Shown: positions 8,916-17,927 of the stretch, piece by piece
Layout of the letters: every line of letters begins with the position of its first letter
How positions within the stretch are numbered: the first letter of the stretch is position 1
Assembly: GCA_001766655.1 (NCBI GenBank)
Contig: MJCC01000005.1
Coordinates: 711,233 to 775,232 of the forward strand
Direction of reading: 5' to 3'
DNA: 64,000 bases
Source of the DNA: Phytomonas francai
Lineage: Eukaryota > Euglenozoa > Kinetoplastea > Trypanosomatida > Trypanosomatidae
Translations under genes and position numbers: made by a program
Notes under the pieces: model-generated
What the model was told of the DNA's origin: nothing
Database searches by the model: none
Seen by the model: the letters and a program-made list of their open reading frames with translations, nothing else

Positions 8916-11900
8916 TCATGTCTGATTTACAGAAGAAAATGGGCGATTCACGCCGTACATAACGGTAGCAACGCCAGATAGGAAAGGAAGTTTACATACC
9001 TTTCGTGCCGCGCTAAGAGCCTCTCCAACGGACAAAGCACATTTTACCTCTTCCATTTGTGGACTCATAGAGTAGCGTAAAAAGCGCCTTGACAGCCGAT
9101 CAACCTCACCGTTAGTTATATCCCACAAACAGCCGATAAAGGACTTGGCCCCCGCGTGGAGGTAGGCCCACGGCATCCCGTAGCTCTCGAAGAACGCGTT
9201 CCCTATCATACGGGCAGAACTACACCCCATGAGTAAAACATCCGGGAAGTGGGAAGAGGGGAAGCGATTGTAAAGCTGGAAGCGTGGGAGCTCCAATTCG
9301 CCTCGCTTATGGCCGAGGTAGACATACACAGAGCGGCCTTTACATTGGAGGGTTTCAAGCACAGGAGAGGACGGAGACCCAACCCGTGCAGCATCGTTTC
9401 GCCCCTCCACCGGGCTCGAGAGGGAGAATGGGGAGGGGCCATAATCCACCGACCACTCGGGGTGCGCGCGGAGGAGCGCCTCAAACTTATCCAAGCTCGC
9501 AACCGCGGTCAGGTCGATGTAAAAGTGAACCGCGTCGATGGAATAGCAATCCTCGGGGGGAGTGGTGCCTCCGCGCAGCTCAAACTGGCTTAGGTACTCC
9601 AATGAAGGAACCCGCGAACAGCTCTGATCCCGCAGGACATCCATCCCCTCAAGCGGTAGGGAATGAAGATCATTCTCCACAACTATGTAAAGGTGCTCCC
9701 GTGGTACTTCAAGAAGGCTTACGTGATTTTCTTGATTGATCGCTCCATGAGGGCCGGAAGTTTTGTTAAACTTCATGCCCTTGCTGCCATAGTAATCCAC
9801 TAAATAGCCATACATCCGGTCAAAGACCTGCTGTGTTATTTGGGTGCAAATACCTTGAAGTCGTTCTCTATGCAAAACAAACCAAGCCTCTAGCTCCACT
9901 GCCACGTCGACGCCAGCGCAGCCCTTTGCGTCGCCTTCATCGTCCATCCACAGCTTTACCACCATGTCGAAAAGCGCCGCCGACGTACGGTGAAGAAATT
10001 TAATGCAGTCCTCGCAACATGGATTGGGGGATGGCAGATCCTCATCCGCCACGTGCGTAGGATCGTACGCGGCGGTACGCGTAGGAAAGGCTGCCTTAAG
10101 AGAAGTCGAAGGCTCAGCTTCCCCAGGCTCACGCACGGCGATGGATTCCTCGGCCGCCATAAAGGGCAGCCCTTGGAGGATGACAAAGCACTTTTGCTTC
10201 AAAAGAGAGAATTTCTGCCGCTTTGGCAGATCTACAGAGAGGGAGTCTCTCAGCTCCGCAATACGGTCGACGATCTGCTCGCTCAACGGCAATAACTGAA
10301 GCCGGAGCGGCCCTGGGAGCTCGCCAATCATAAGGAACCGTGCAAAACCAAACCCCTCTTCCAACTCGCGCACGGCCTGAGCGAGCTGCGCGTCGAGGTT
10401 AAGTCTCTGCCCCCACCAAACTTCCTTGGATGGGCGCTGCCCCGCCGTAAGATTTGGCTTCGCCTCAGAAGGGTTATCCTTGCTTTGGGTGTCCTGTGAA
10501 ATGGTATGGTTCTCAGAGGAGCCAGGCAGATTGGATAGCGGTGAGGAAGGGAGTGGGGGGGTGGCCGCGTGCTCGGAAGCCATCGATTCAGCGGGGCGGC
10601 GACCGATTTCCGTTTTGCCCGAGGTTGAAACGGTGCCGCGTCTTAACTGCTCCCGATTCTCGCTAAAGATGGCATGGAGATGCTTCAAAATGTTCGCAAA
10701 CTCACCTGCACCGAGAGCTGACTTCAATTCGACAGAGTACGACATGCGCGGCGCTGACCCACCCTCACGCAAGTTCCCCGGTACGCCACTCTGTTCCACG
10801 CGCAATCGCTCGACTGTCAGCCCCGCCCCTTCGGGCGGAAAACGGCATCGAACAAAGACCACCGTAAAATCACTTCGACGCTCTGAATCCGGATCGGCTG
10901 TTTTGCTCTTCGGGGCGCCATCGCGGCCGTGCGAAATCGCCCGGAAGAGCGCCCGCCGGGCGTTAAAGGCGTCGCCTAGGCGATAGCGGCGCCACCGCGT
11001 CCGGTGGATCCGAAAGGTGGTCTCCGGGTTCGCCGGCAAAAGCGCCGCGAGGGCGCCGCGGATGTCTTCCCAGCGCCGAAAGCCCCCGTCGTGGGGCTGC
11101 GCGAGAGGCCACGACGAGGCCCCCAGCCCCCCCGCAAGTCGCGCGAGGACCTGCAGTAAAAGGAGAAGCCCGTCGGGAGTCGGGCCCCCGGCCACGCAGG
11201 AGCCCAACAGGCTGACGTACATCCGCGCCATGGCGGCGTCGCCGACGTTTAAACTCTCGTGCGCGACCTTCGCGAGGGCCATCACGAGAAAAGGCATCGC
11301 GAAAGGATCGCGGAGGACCGCTTTTCCCCATCTGCAGCCTAAACAAAGCGCGCCCTCGCACACCACACGGAGCTTGACCATGTCGGAGGACGCGACGAGG
11401 GCGTCGAGCGCGATGGCGGCCGAGAGCGCGGGCGAAACCTCCGCGAGGTACGCCGTGAAGAGCATCGAATCGCGCGTGGGCGCTGGCAGCGAGGGCCAGG
11501 AAGAGATTTCCTCCCGACATTCCCCCCAGACTTCCAGCCGGTGATGCCATTCCAAACTCTCGAAACGATGCGCGGGGGGCCCCGCCGCGGCGGCCCAGGC
11601 AAGCAGCTCACACGCGATGGCAAACTGGCGAAGGTGCAGGGCGAAAGCAATCGCGGTTTTAACGCCGGGCATATCCTCATCCGTGATCTCGACGTACGCT
11701 TGGTTTCCAGTACAGGAAGCCAATAATTTAGACGCCCGACTAAGCACCAGAAGGCCCTTAAATCCCCCTCCACTGTCTTCGCCATCCTCCTCAGCCGAGT
11801 ACTCTTGCGATTCCCCTACCCGCTTACGCAGTGCCTCGCATTGAGTGGCCGACAAATTTGGCGGAAGGTAGAAAAACTCTGAGAGGAATGGTGGCTCGTG

Positions 11901-12779
11901 CGCAAAGGCCCCCGTTAAAGCCTCTTTAACAGCGTCCGCCCACATCTTTTGATTTTTTAATCGGCCATTTCGCAAAGTTATCCGACAGTACTGCAGAATC
12001 CTCGCGCGCAGCCGCCGCCACTGCCCGATAACAAGCGCAGATCGAAGACCACTCAACGCGAAACCCCCCAAAGAAGATTTCTCGACCTCGGATGAAAGCA
12101 CCTCCGCGAGAAAAGAAACGACAAGCAAAGCATTCTGGACACGTACGCTATCCTGGAGCGCGAAGGTCATCAGATTGCTCATCCAAGACATGGAAAAGGT
12201 ATCGAAAAGATTGTTCGCGGAAGCGATCGATCGAGTAGCGCCCCCCTCACGAGCGAGTTCCGATAGCAAACCGCCGACAAAGCCGGACAATTGCTCGACG
12301 GGAAACCCCTCCCCAGCCCCAACCTGCCTTAGCTTTATTAAATGCCATTGATTCACCAACGAAAGCACCACCGAAATGGCATCGGAGGGGCTGTCGGGCG
12401 ACGTGCACGCCTGAACCTCGCGCCGAAGGGAATCGATCAGCCCCGCCAGCGGATAATCAAACTGCCGAGCGCGCAGGAGGTCTACGAGCGTCCGGCAGGC
12501 CGGTGCGGGGCAGGATTTCAGCCCCAAAACGGACAACGTTTCCAAATTAATCGAAGTTTGCGCGCGAAGGGCGCAGCGAATCGCGGAGGAAATCATCTTC
12601 GCGACGTCCCACGGACTCGCAAAGCGAGGCCGATGATGCGTTAGCAAACTGTTCGCGGTCCGCGCAAGATGCTCTAACTCATCTCTAGATTTAACCGGGG
12701 TTCCGGCGTAGTGGAGAAGTTCTTGAAAGAGCGCTTTGAAGGCCAGCAGGCTGCTCCCCCCTCGCTCCCCCCCTCGCAT
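8916..12779 (-). CDS. separase (peptidase family C50)
   Basis: A 1287-residue protein. The last 350 residues carry the caspase-like separase protease domain: YVYLGHKRGE with catalytic His1157 and DVLLMGCSSARM with catalytic Cys1186, then GMPWAYLHAGAKSFIGCLWD, which matches the separase pattern after the Cys. The rest is a helical, poorly conserved N-terminal region, as usual. Separase cleaves cohesin at anaphase onset. The residues after the catalytic His read Lys-Arg-Gly rather than the more usual Gly-x-Gly. The first in-frame ATG is at 12779, 18 bases inside the predicted splice acceptor, and it overlaps an out-of-frame ATG as ATGCATG. The family call is strong; the exact start is likely. 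Confidence 0.9.
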   Translation of the reverse strand: MRGGERGGSSLLAFKALFQELLHYAGTPVKSRDELEHLARTANSLLTHHRPRFASPWDVAKMISSAIRCALRAQTSINLETLSVLGLKSCPAPACRTLVDLLRARQFDYPLAGLIDSLRREVQACTSPDSPSDAISVVLSLVNQWHLIKLRQVGAGEGFPVEQLSGFVGGLLSELAREGGATRSIASANNLFDTFSMSWMSNLMTFALQDSVRVQNALLVVSFLAEVLSSEVEKSSLGGFALSGLRSALVIGQWRRLRARILQYCRITLRNGRLKNQKMWADAVKEALTGAFAHEPPFLSEFFYLPPNLSATQCEALRKRVGESQEYSAEEDGEDSGGGFKGLLVLSRASKLLASCTGNQAYVEITDEDMPGVKTAIAFALHLRQFAIACELLAWAAAAGPPAHRFESLEWHHRLEVWGECREEISSWPSLPAPTRDSMLFTAYLAEVSPALSAAIALDALVASSDMVKLRVVCEGALCLGCRWGKAVLRDPFAMPFLVMALAKVAHESLNVGDAAMARMYVSLLGSCVAGGPTPDGLLLLLQVLARLAGGLGASSWPLAQPHDGGFRRWEDIRGALAALLPANPETTFRIHRTRWRRYRLGDAFNARRALFRAISHGRDGAPKSKTADPDSERRSDFTVVFVRCRFPPEGAGLTVERLRVEQSGVPGNLREGGSAPRMSYSVELKSALGAGEFANILKHLHAIFSENREQLRRGTVSTSGKTEIGRRPAESMASEHAATPPLPSSPLSNLPGSSENHTISQDTQSKDNPSEAKPNLTAGQRPSKEVWWGQRLNLDAQLAQAVRELEEGFGFARFLMIGELPGPLRLQLLPLSEQIVDRIAELRDSLSVDLPKRQKFSLLKQKCFVILQGLPFMAAEESIAVREPGEAEPSTSLKAAFPTRTAAYDPTHVADEDLPSPNPCCEDCIKFLHRTSAALFDMVVKLWMDDEGDAKGCAGVDVAVELEAWFVLHRERLQGICTQITQQVFDRMYGYLVDYYGSKGMKFNKTSGPHGAINQENHVSLLEVPREHLYIVVENDLHSLPLEGMDVLRDQSCSRVPSLEYLSQFELRGGTTPPEDCYSIDAVHFYIDLTAVASLDKFEALLRAHPEWSVDYGPSPFSLSSPVEGRNDAARVGSPSSPVLETLQCKGRSVYVYLGHKRGELELPRFQLYNRFPSSHFPDVLLMGCSSARMIGNAFFESYGMPWAYLHAGAKSFIGCLWDITNGEVDRLSRRFLRYSMSPQMEEVKCALSVGEALSAARKVCKLPFLSGVATVMYGVNRPFSSVNQT

Positions 12780-12783
12780 GCAT
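12691..12783 (-). other. overlapping upstream ORF at the separase start (30 codons)
   Basis: The first ATG after the predicted splice acceptor is at 12783, four bases ahead of the separase ATG and in another frame (sequence ATGCATG). It would give a 30-residue peptide beginning MHARGGARGEQ that ends inside the separase coding region. The arrangement would require leaky scanning to make separase. Seen directly; the regulatory role is inferred. Confidence 0.5.
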
Positions 12784-13122
12784 CCGTTGCTTTCTTCTGT
12801 AAGACCGAGAGAAAAGAGGGGGGCAATCAATAGGCTGAAAGATACGGTTCATGGCAACGGAGGTTCTACCATTTTTTTTTTTTACTATATGTATAGGAAT
12901 CACTTTTTGTAGGAGTACATATATAAAAATATCATTATATGTATATAGCCATACATAAGCACAGAGAATCAACCAGCGAGATAAATTTGTAGCATACCAC
13001 CGTTCGACACACACGCGGAATTTTTTTAAAAATCAAATAAACTAAAACTCGTTTGCAAAAGAAAATGGGGGCATCCTGTACATCGGTATGTGCATCAAAA
13101 ATGCCGTTTTTTTTATTTTCAG
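12780..13122. other. intergenic spacer
   Basis: Contains the separase leader and splice acceptor, a poly-T run near 12873-12883 and AT-rich sequence, with no gene. Confidence 0.55.
12797..12798 (-). promoter_or_regulatory. probable spliced-leader acceptor for separase
   Basis: Minus strand reads CCCCCCTCTTTTCTCTCGG then TCTTACAG, a strong pyrimidine tract and AG, with 13 bases to the first ATG. Confidence 0.8.
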
Positions 13123-13968
13123 CTATGCTAAAGATTCCATGTTATTTCTCATTACCAGAAGTACATGTGTCTTCCAGTCATCCAGCTTACCCTGATCATT
13201 CAGCATCGAGGTAGCCGTATAAAACTTCTCCATATTGCAATCCTCAAGCGCCTCCATGAGGATGACCAAAAATTCATGCTCACGGGTATTTCTGATGTGA
13301 ATATCATTAATCAGATAATGCTTGAGCGCTTCACGGCACTCGGCCATCTTTTCATGGCGATTATCATTGATAACCATCGCTAAACGGCAGAACATCGCCT
13401 GTACGTGGTAATCCCGCGCATGAAACTTCAGAGGGCCCGATAACATATCGTTCGCAATAGATTCATAGTACTGAAGCGCTTTCTCAAACTCATCGTTCTC
13501 GCCGTAAATTTTCGCCATGGCATTCATGCATTTCTGGGATCGCATTTTTTGATTCTGCACGTTGAAATACCGCATCGCCTTTTCGTAGTAGGGAATCGCT
13601 TCCATTTGCAAGCCCTTCTCCACGAGGGCGTCCGCGAACTCGCTCAACAACTCCGCGGCGGTCCCGAGCTGGTTGGTATCGATGTAGAACCCCACCGATA
13701 TATCCAACATCTCACCCGCCTTCTTCAGATCCACTCGCTTGTACGCTTTCACGGAATCGGCGAAGCTCTTTCCGGCGGAAAAGAAGTCCTTCTCCTTTAG
13801 CGCGCACTCCCCGGCGTGCATGTACGCCTCCCCGGCCCTCGCGTACTTTTCGTTTCCCATGAAAGAATCGCCGGCTTTGCGGAAAAGCTCATGCGCGCCT
13901 TCGTAGTCCTTAAAGAAGATCTTTTTCACCCGCTTTTCGGCCTCCGTGTACAGTAGCTCTGCGTTCAT
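13123..13968 (-). CDS. alpha-SNAP (soluble NSF attachment protein)
   Basis: A 281-residue all-helical TPR-like protein. The N-terminus (AELLYTEAEKRVKKIFF), the repeated A-x-x-Y/F helices (DYEGAHELFRKAGDSF, YARAGEAYMHAGECALK), GFYIDTNQLGTAAELLSEFA and the late DNRHEKMAECREAL block follow the SNAP family closely. SNAP recruits the ATPase NSF to SNARE complexes to disassemble them after membrane fusion. The length is slightly below the usual 290-295. The usual C-terminal Leu-rich tip is replaced by RNNMESLA. The start ATG at 13968 is the only plausible one. Confidence 0.9.
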   Translation of the reverse strand: MNAELLYTEAEKRVKKIFFKDYEGAHELFRKAGDSFMGNEKYARAGEAYMHAGECALKEKDFFSAGKSFADSVKAYKRVDLKKAGEMLDISVGFYIDTNQLGTAAELLSEFADALVEKGLQMEAIPYYEKAMRYFNVQNQKMRSQKCMNAMAKIYGENDEFEKALQYYESIANDMLSGPLKFHARDYHVQAMFCRLAMVINDNRHEKMAECREALKHYLINDIHIRNTREHEFLVILMEALEDCNMEKFYTATSMLNDQGKLDDWKTHVLLVMRNNMESLA

Positions 13969-14364
13969 TTTCGTCTAACGGTGGGTTCGATTAATCGCAA
14001 TGGTGAATCGCACGAATTCCTTTCTAAGAATAATATCGTATTTACTCCCTGAGATAAAAGGCCCTATAGGCAGAACAAGGGTGATATCAGGTGGTGTTGA
14101 GGTGCATAGGTTTTCCGACTTGTAAAGGATATCGTGTGTGGGTAAATCTAAAGGAAAAACGGATACTCCGGAAGCCTTGATTGTCCTTTAAAACAGGGAA
14201 GTTTCTCTTATGGGTTTTATTAAATTAATATTATTTTAATATGTCTTTAATTTAGCATTTATAAATCTTAGTACGTACGGCTAAAAAGGTAGCCGAAGCC
14301 TCTTCTTTCCGTTTAAACGCGGAGCCAATATTGGATATATTTGGTAAGACGAACTTCCAGAAAT
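13969..14364. other. intergenic spacer
   Basis: AT-rich with no open frame of interest; must carry the alpha-SNAP splice acceptor, for which TTAG near the ATG is one candidate. Confidence 0.5.
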
Positions 14365-15195
14365 CTACTGCGGCGGGTAGTACGGAGGCCACGGCTGCAA
14401 TTGCCCGCTGTAGTAGGGCGCGGAATTGTTAAAATACGACGGCCGGTACGCCGCGGCGCTTCCGTCCAAAAAAGGCTGCGAATGCGCGTCCGGGAAGTGC
14501 GGGCCGGCGCCCACGGCGTAAAAGGGCGGCATCGGCGAGGCCCCCCCCCCGATTGCCCACGCAGGGCCGTTCGGATCGCCCTGGGAGGGCGCGTATCGCA
14601 TGTGGGATTGAAAAAAGGCGTCGCCGAAGCCGTTGTGGATGTAATACGGGTTTCCCCGCGGAAGCGATCGACCCGCGCCGTGGGGGGGATTGGGGTTGAA
14701 ATCGCGGCGGCGTTGGTGGGGCCGCTCGGCCGGGCGCCTCGCGGGAAGGCTGCGGGCCGTCGGGATCGCCCTGCTCGAATCCCCTTCTTCGCCCGGCCTC
14801 AGCGGGCTGCTTTGCGGGGGAGGGGGGGCGGCGGCCTCGGGCGCCGGCAGGGGCTCCGCCGTCTTCGCCGTCGACGACGGCATCGTCGGCGCCCCAGCAA
14901 AGGTAAATTCGTCGGAAATGAAGATCGCGAGATCCGCCGGGAGGGAAACGGGGCCGAGATCCACGTACGACATCGTTGGCAGCTCGTTCGGCCGATGCTG
15001 GGGCTGCTCCTGCGGTACGCCGTCCGTTGGCTTCGCGGATGCCGCGTTGGCCTCGACGACCGGCTCTACAGAGGCTTTCGCGGGGGCCTTCTCCCCCTCA
15101 ACTGAAACCGGATTGGGCTCTTGACCAGGCTCACATCCCTTTTTTGGAGCGGGTTCGGTCTTTTCCTTTTTGAGTTTTTCTGCCCAAGTAGACAT
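14365..15195 (-). CDS. intrinsically disordered Pro-rich protein, possible post-transcriptional regulator
   Basis: A 276-residue low-complexity protein without a recognised domain. It starts MSTWAEKLKKEK, a short amphipathic start seen in some RNA-regulatory proteins, then Ala/Pro/Glu-rich linkers. The one conserved-looking island is LPTMSYVDLGPVSLPADLAI and what follows (about 72-100). The C-terminal half is rich in Pro, Tyr, Asn and Gly and holds RGNPYYIHN near residue 180, which resembles the NPY-type motif by which trypanosome proteins bind MKT1. It ends PPYYPPQ. The RNA-regulator idea is inference from composition and that motif only. Confidence 0.7.
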   Translation of the reverse strand: MSTWAEKLKKEKTEPAPKKGCEPGQEPNPVSVEGEKAPAKASVEPVVEANAASAKPTDGVPQEQPQHRPNELPTMSYVDLGPVSLPADLAIFISDEFTFAGAPTMPSSTAKTAEPLPAPEAAAPPPPQSSPLRPGEEGDSSRAIPTARSLPARRPAERPHQRRRDFNPNPPHGAGRSLPRGNPYYIHNGFGDAFFQSHMRYAPSQGDPNGPAWAIGGGASPMPPFYAVGAGPHFPDAHSQPFLDGSAAAYRPSYFNNSAPYYSGQLQPWPPYYPPQ

Positions 15196-15461
15196 GCGGA
15201 TTTTTTCTTGTGGGTATTTCTCTGAATATGTGTATTATAAGAAAGAAAATTGCTCGTGGTCTTGAGTTTCCACGCGAATAATCCTTTTCCCGATAAACAC
15301 AAAAAAAGTCCAATGAAACGAGAGAGAGAGGTAAACATAGTAGGCACCCAAGTTTAGCCATTGATTACCAGAGGGCAAGTAAAACTAAAGAAAACGTGCC
15401 ACCAGGTTCATATAATTGGCCCATTTCATTACTATGTTATGCCTTGAGGTAGTTTAACTAG

Positions 15462-17246
15462 TTATTCTTCTTGCTCCGCGCTTAATCGTTCGACCTGCCC
15501 GACCTCCTCGGGCGGCTCCCCGTCTTCATCTTTCGAATCCGCATTATCTGCTGTCAGCCCGCATCGCGTTAAAACCACCACCATCTCGACATGATGGGTG
15601 TGTGGAAAGAGATCCACGGCAAAGGAGGCGGTTAACTCGAAGGGCTCGCCGCGGTAGGCTTTCGTTTGAGGTTTCATAAGCCCAGCGCAGTCCCTCTCGA
15701 GGGCCTTTTGCTCACAGGATATGTACACCACACGGTGGATCGTCGAGGTACCTCGAATCCACCTCAACACGGTACCATTCACACCAGCCCGAGGTGGATC
15801 CAGAATCGCCGTGATATCCTTGCGCTCTTCCGGCGATAAATTGCAAATAATTTTCGGCAAAAGATGTTCAACACGGCCAGTGTGAAATACCGCATTTCGA
15901 ATCCCATTTCGCTCCGCATTGCGCTGCGCATTTTCGATAGAAGATTTCACAAGCTCAATGCCAATTACCTTTTGCACATGAGGTGATAAGACCAGGCCAA
16001 TCGTTCCCGTCCCGCAGCATAGATCCAGAAGCGTACTCGACGAGCGAAGCTCGGCCACCTCCACAATCTTCTCCAGCATCTTCTCCGCGCCCTGAGTGTT
16101 GACCTGAAAGAAATCGGTCGGGCTGATCTCTAATTCCGTTCCGCAGAACTGCTCGGTAAGCGTAGAGGACCCAAACAAAACGATACGCGGGGCATCCCCA
16201 GGTAATGAAGAAATTCCGGTGTGTTTGTGGTATTGTAGACTGACCACCCCAGCAGTCCTCGCGCCCCATACCTCCCGAAGATGCGCCTCAACCTTGGGGC
16301 CACACAGAACCTCCACCAAACGGTTTTTGATCGCCGCAAAAGTATCCACGGCGACGCTATCCTCATCGAGCTCCAAATCGATCATAATCTGGCCTAATGT
16401 GTTATGCCGAACCTGCATTTTACGCCAAAACCCTCTCCCCTTGACCTTATCAAAGACCGCGATGCCGTGGGCGGCAAAGGCCTTATAGACCTCCATAACG
16501 GAGGTGGCCACCACCCTCGCGATCGGGTTCATGGTCGCGATTCGCTTCTCCGGATCGACCGCCGATTCAACGGAAACCTTTCCCTCCACTAAAGAGCCCG
16601 TCTGAAACCCAACAATCGGGCTCCCGCTCTCGCTAAAGCCGAACGATAAGTTGACGTGATTTCGGTACCCCTCCGTGCACGGGCTTTCGAGGACACCCAA
16701 GAAGCGTTTCGCGTACGTCTCCCAGCCGTACTTCTTTGAGGGAAGGATCGACTTCAGGACGGCGAGGCAGTGCATCTTTTTAAGCTCCAGCTGCCGCTCG
16801 ATGGGGTAGATTTCATATTCGGTCAACTTTTTGACCTCCGAGCTCGCGCGCGCGCGCTTTACGCCGCCTTTGTGCGTTAAATCGAGGTCGCGCGCGGTGA
16901 CCGGGACCTCCCTCCATGGCCTTCCCCGATAGGAAATCCCCTGCAGAAGTAATGAGGCCGCTTGGCGACTCTCCTCGCTGTCGAAGGCCATAAAAAGATA
17001 CGGCGTTTTGGGGTTTTTATTCATTCGCTTCATTCCCGGAAGGAAAGGCTGTCCTGGGGATGTATGGGTTCCGCCAGGGCTCTCCTTTGCTATGAGCTTT
17101 TTGATGGCCGCCACGGTTGAGTACTGATCATGCGTATCGATCTTGAGTAAGTTATCATTACTGTGCGTACGTAGAAACGAGTTAGGCGCTGTGGCTTCTT
17201 CTACCTTACGTTCTTCAGTAAGGTTTTCGTCGACTTTTCCATCCAT
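15462..17246 (-). CDS. TRM2: tRNA (uracil-5-)-methyltransferase, TRM2/TRMT2-like
   Basis: A 594-residue SAM-dependent methyltransferase of the RumA/TrmA/TRM2 family. Motif I is LLDLCCGTGTIGLVL, motif IV is ILDPPRAGV, and the nucleophile motif VVYISCEQKALERD carries the catalytic Cys. Upstream are DFFQVNTQGAEKMLEKIVE, typical of the family, and RNHVNLSFGF. The N-terminal 100 residues resemble a degenerate RNA-binding region (TPYLFMAFDSEE), as in TRMT2A. It should make m5U54 in tRNA T-loops; rRNA is possible. The ATG at 17246 gives MDGKVDENL; no alternative start is better. Confidence 0.9.
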   Translation of the reverse strand: MDGKVDENLTEERKVEEATAPNSFLRTHSNDNLLKIDTHDQYSTVAAIKKLIAKESPGGTHTSPGQPFLPGMKRMNKNPKTPYLFMAFDSEESRQAASLLLQGISYRGRPWREVPVTARDLDLTHKGGVKRARASSEVKKLTEYEIYPIERQLELKKMHCLAVLKSILPSKKYGWETYAKRFLGVLESPCTEGYRNHVNLSFGFSESGSPIVGFQTGSLVEGKVSVESAVDPEKRIATMNPIARVVATSVMEVYKAFAAHGIAVFDKVKGRGFWRKMQVRHNTLGQIMIDLELDEDSVAVDTFAAIKNRLVEVLCGPKVEAHLREVWGARTAGVVSLQYHKHTGISSLPGDAPRIVLFGSSTLTEQFCGTELEISPTDFFQVNTQGAEKMLEKIVEVAELRSSSTLLDLCCGTGTIGLVLSPHVQKVIGIELVKSSIENAQRNAERNGIRNAVFHTGRVEHLLPKIICNLSPEERKDITAILDPPRAGVNGTVLRWIRGTSTIHRVVYISCEQKALERDCAGLMKPQTKAYRGEPFELTASFAVDLFPHTHHVEMVVVLTRCGLTADNADSKDEDGEPPEEVGQVERLSAEQEE

Positions 17247-17927
17247 TCCAGAAGTATCCGAGTCGATGCTTGTCCTCTCTTGTATATTTCTATAGGTATA
17301 TATTTATAGACTTGGCAGCTCGTATGCTTCCTATTTACTAGTGTGTTGAAGAGAAAACAGCGAAACGCCTAAAAGGTTAACGAATTCTTTTATTTTCTTT
17401 GTATTGGCTCAAGTTCGATTCCCACCCTTTTTAATGGAGCAAGAAACTCCTTCTATGAACGCGTGAAAACAGTAAGCCCAGGCACCTCATACTAGGTGCC
17501 CGAATGCTATTCGTACGATCCTACAATGCAATCACGCGCAGGAGGGTGAAGGTATTCAACAAAATGCACATATAATAGTACTTCACAGGATGGGCATCTA
17601 AAAATTATCGCCGCAGCTATACCACCAAGAAGCATAAATAGTAACTTGAAGAGTGTATTTCATAGATCCAGATCCCCCCCCCCCCCNNNNNNNNNNNNNN
17701 NNCTCTTTCCCCCCCCCACACACACACATATATAGATATATATAAATGGATAAATATATAAATTATTTTATATATTTATATACAACTAAAGACGCGTTGT
17801 TAGAGGTGCCTCACCTGTTTGGCCATTCGCCTCCTCGTGTCCGGGCGAAACCCACGAAGCAAAGAAAAACATAAGTCGGGCCGACTATGGCGCCTCCCTC
17901 GGAAGTTGTCCGTTAAGCTGAGCCCGA
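17247..17927. other. intergenic spacer with assembly gap
   Basis: Contains a run of C (17674-17686), 16 N (17687-17702), then a C run and a short CA/TA repeat. Otherwise AT-rich with no gene. Confidence 0.7.
17687..17702. other. assembly gap (16 N)
   Basis: Sixteen undetermined bases flanked by C homopolymers; true length is unknown. Confidence 0.98.

Noticed and set aside
17411..17425. tRNA B-box-like sequence GTTCGATTCCC
   Set aside because: Flanking bases do not form a T-stem, and no A box or acceptor stem can be built around it.
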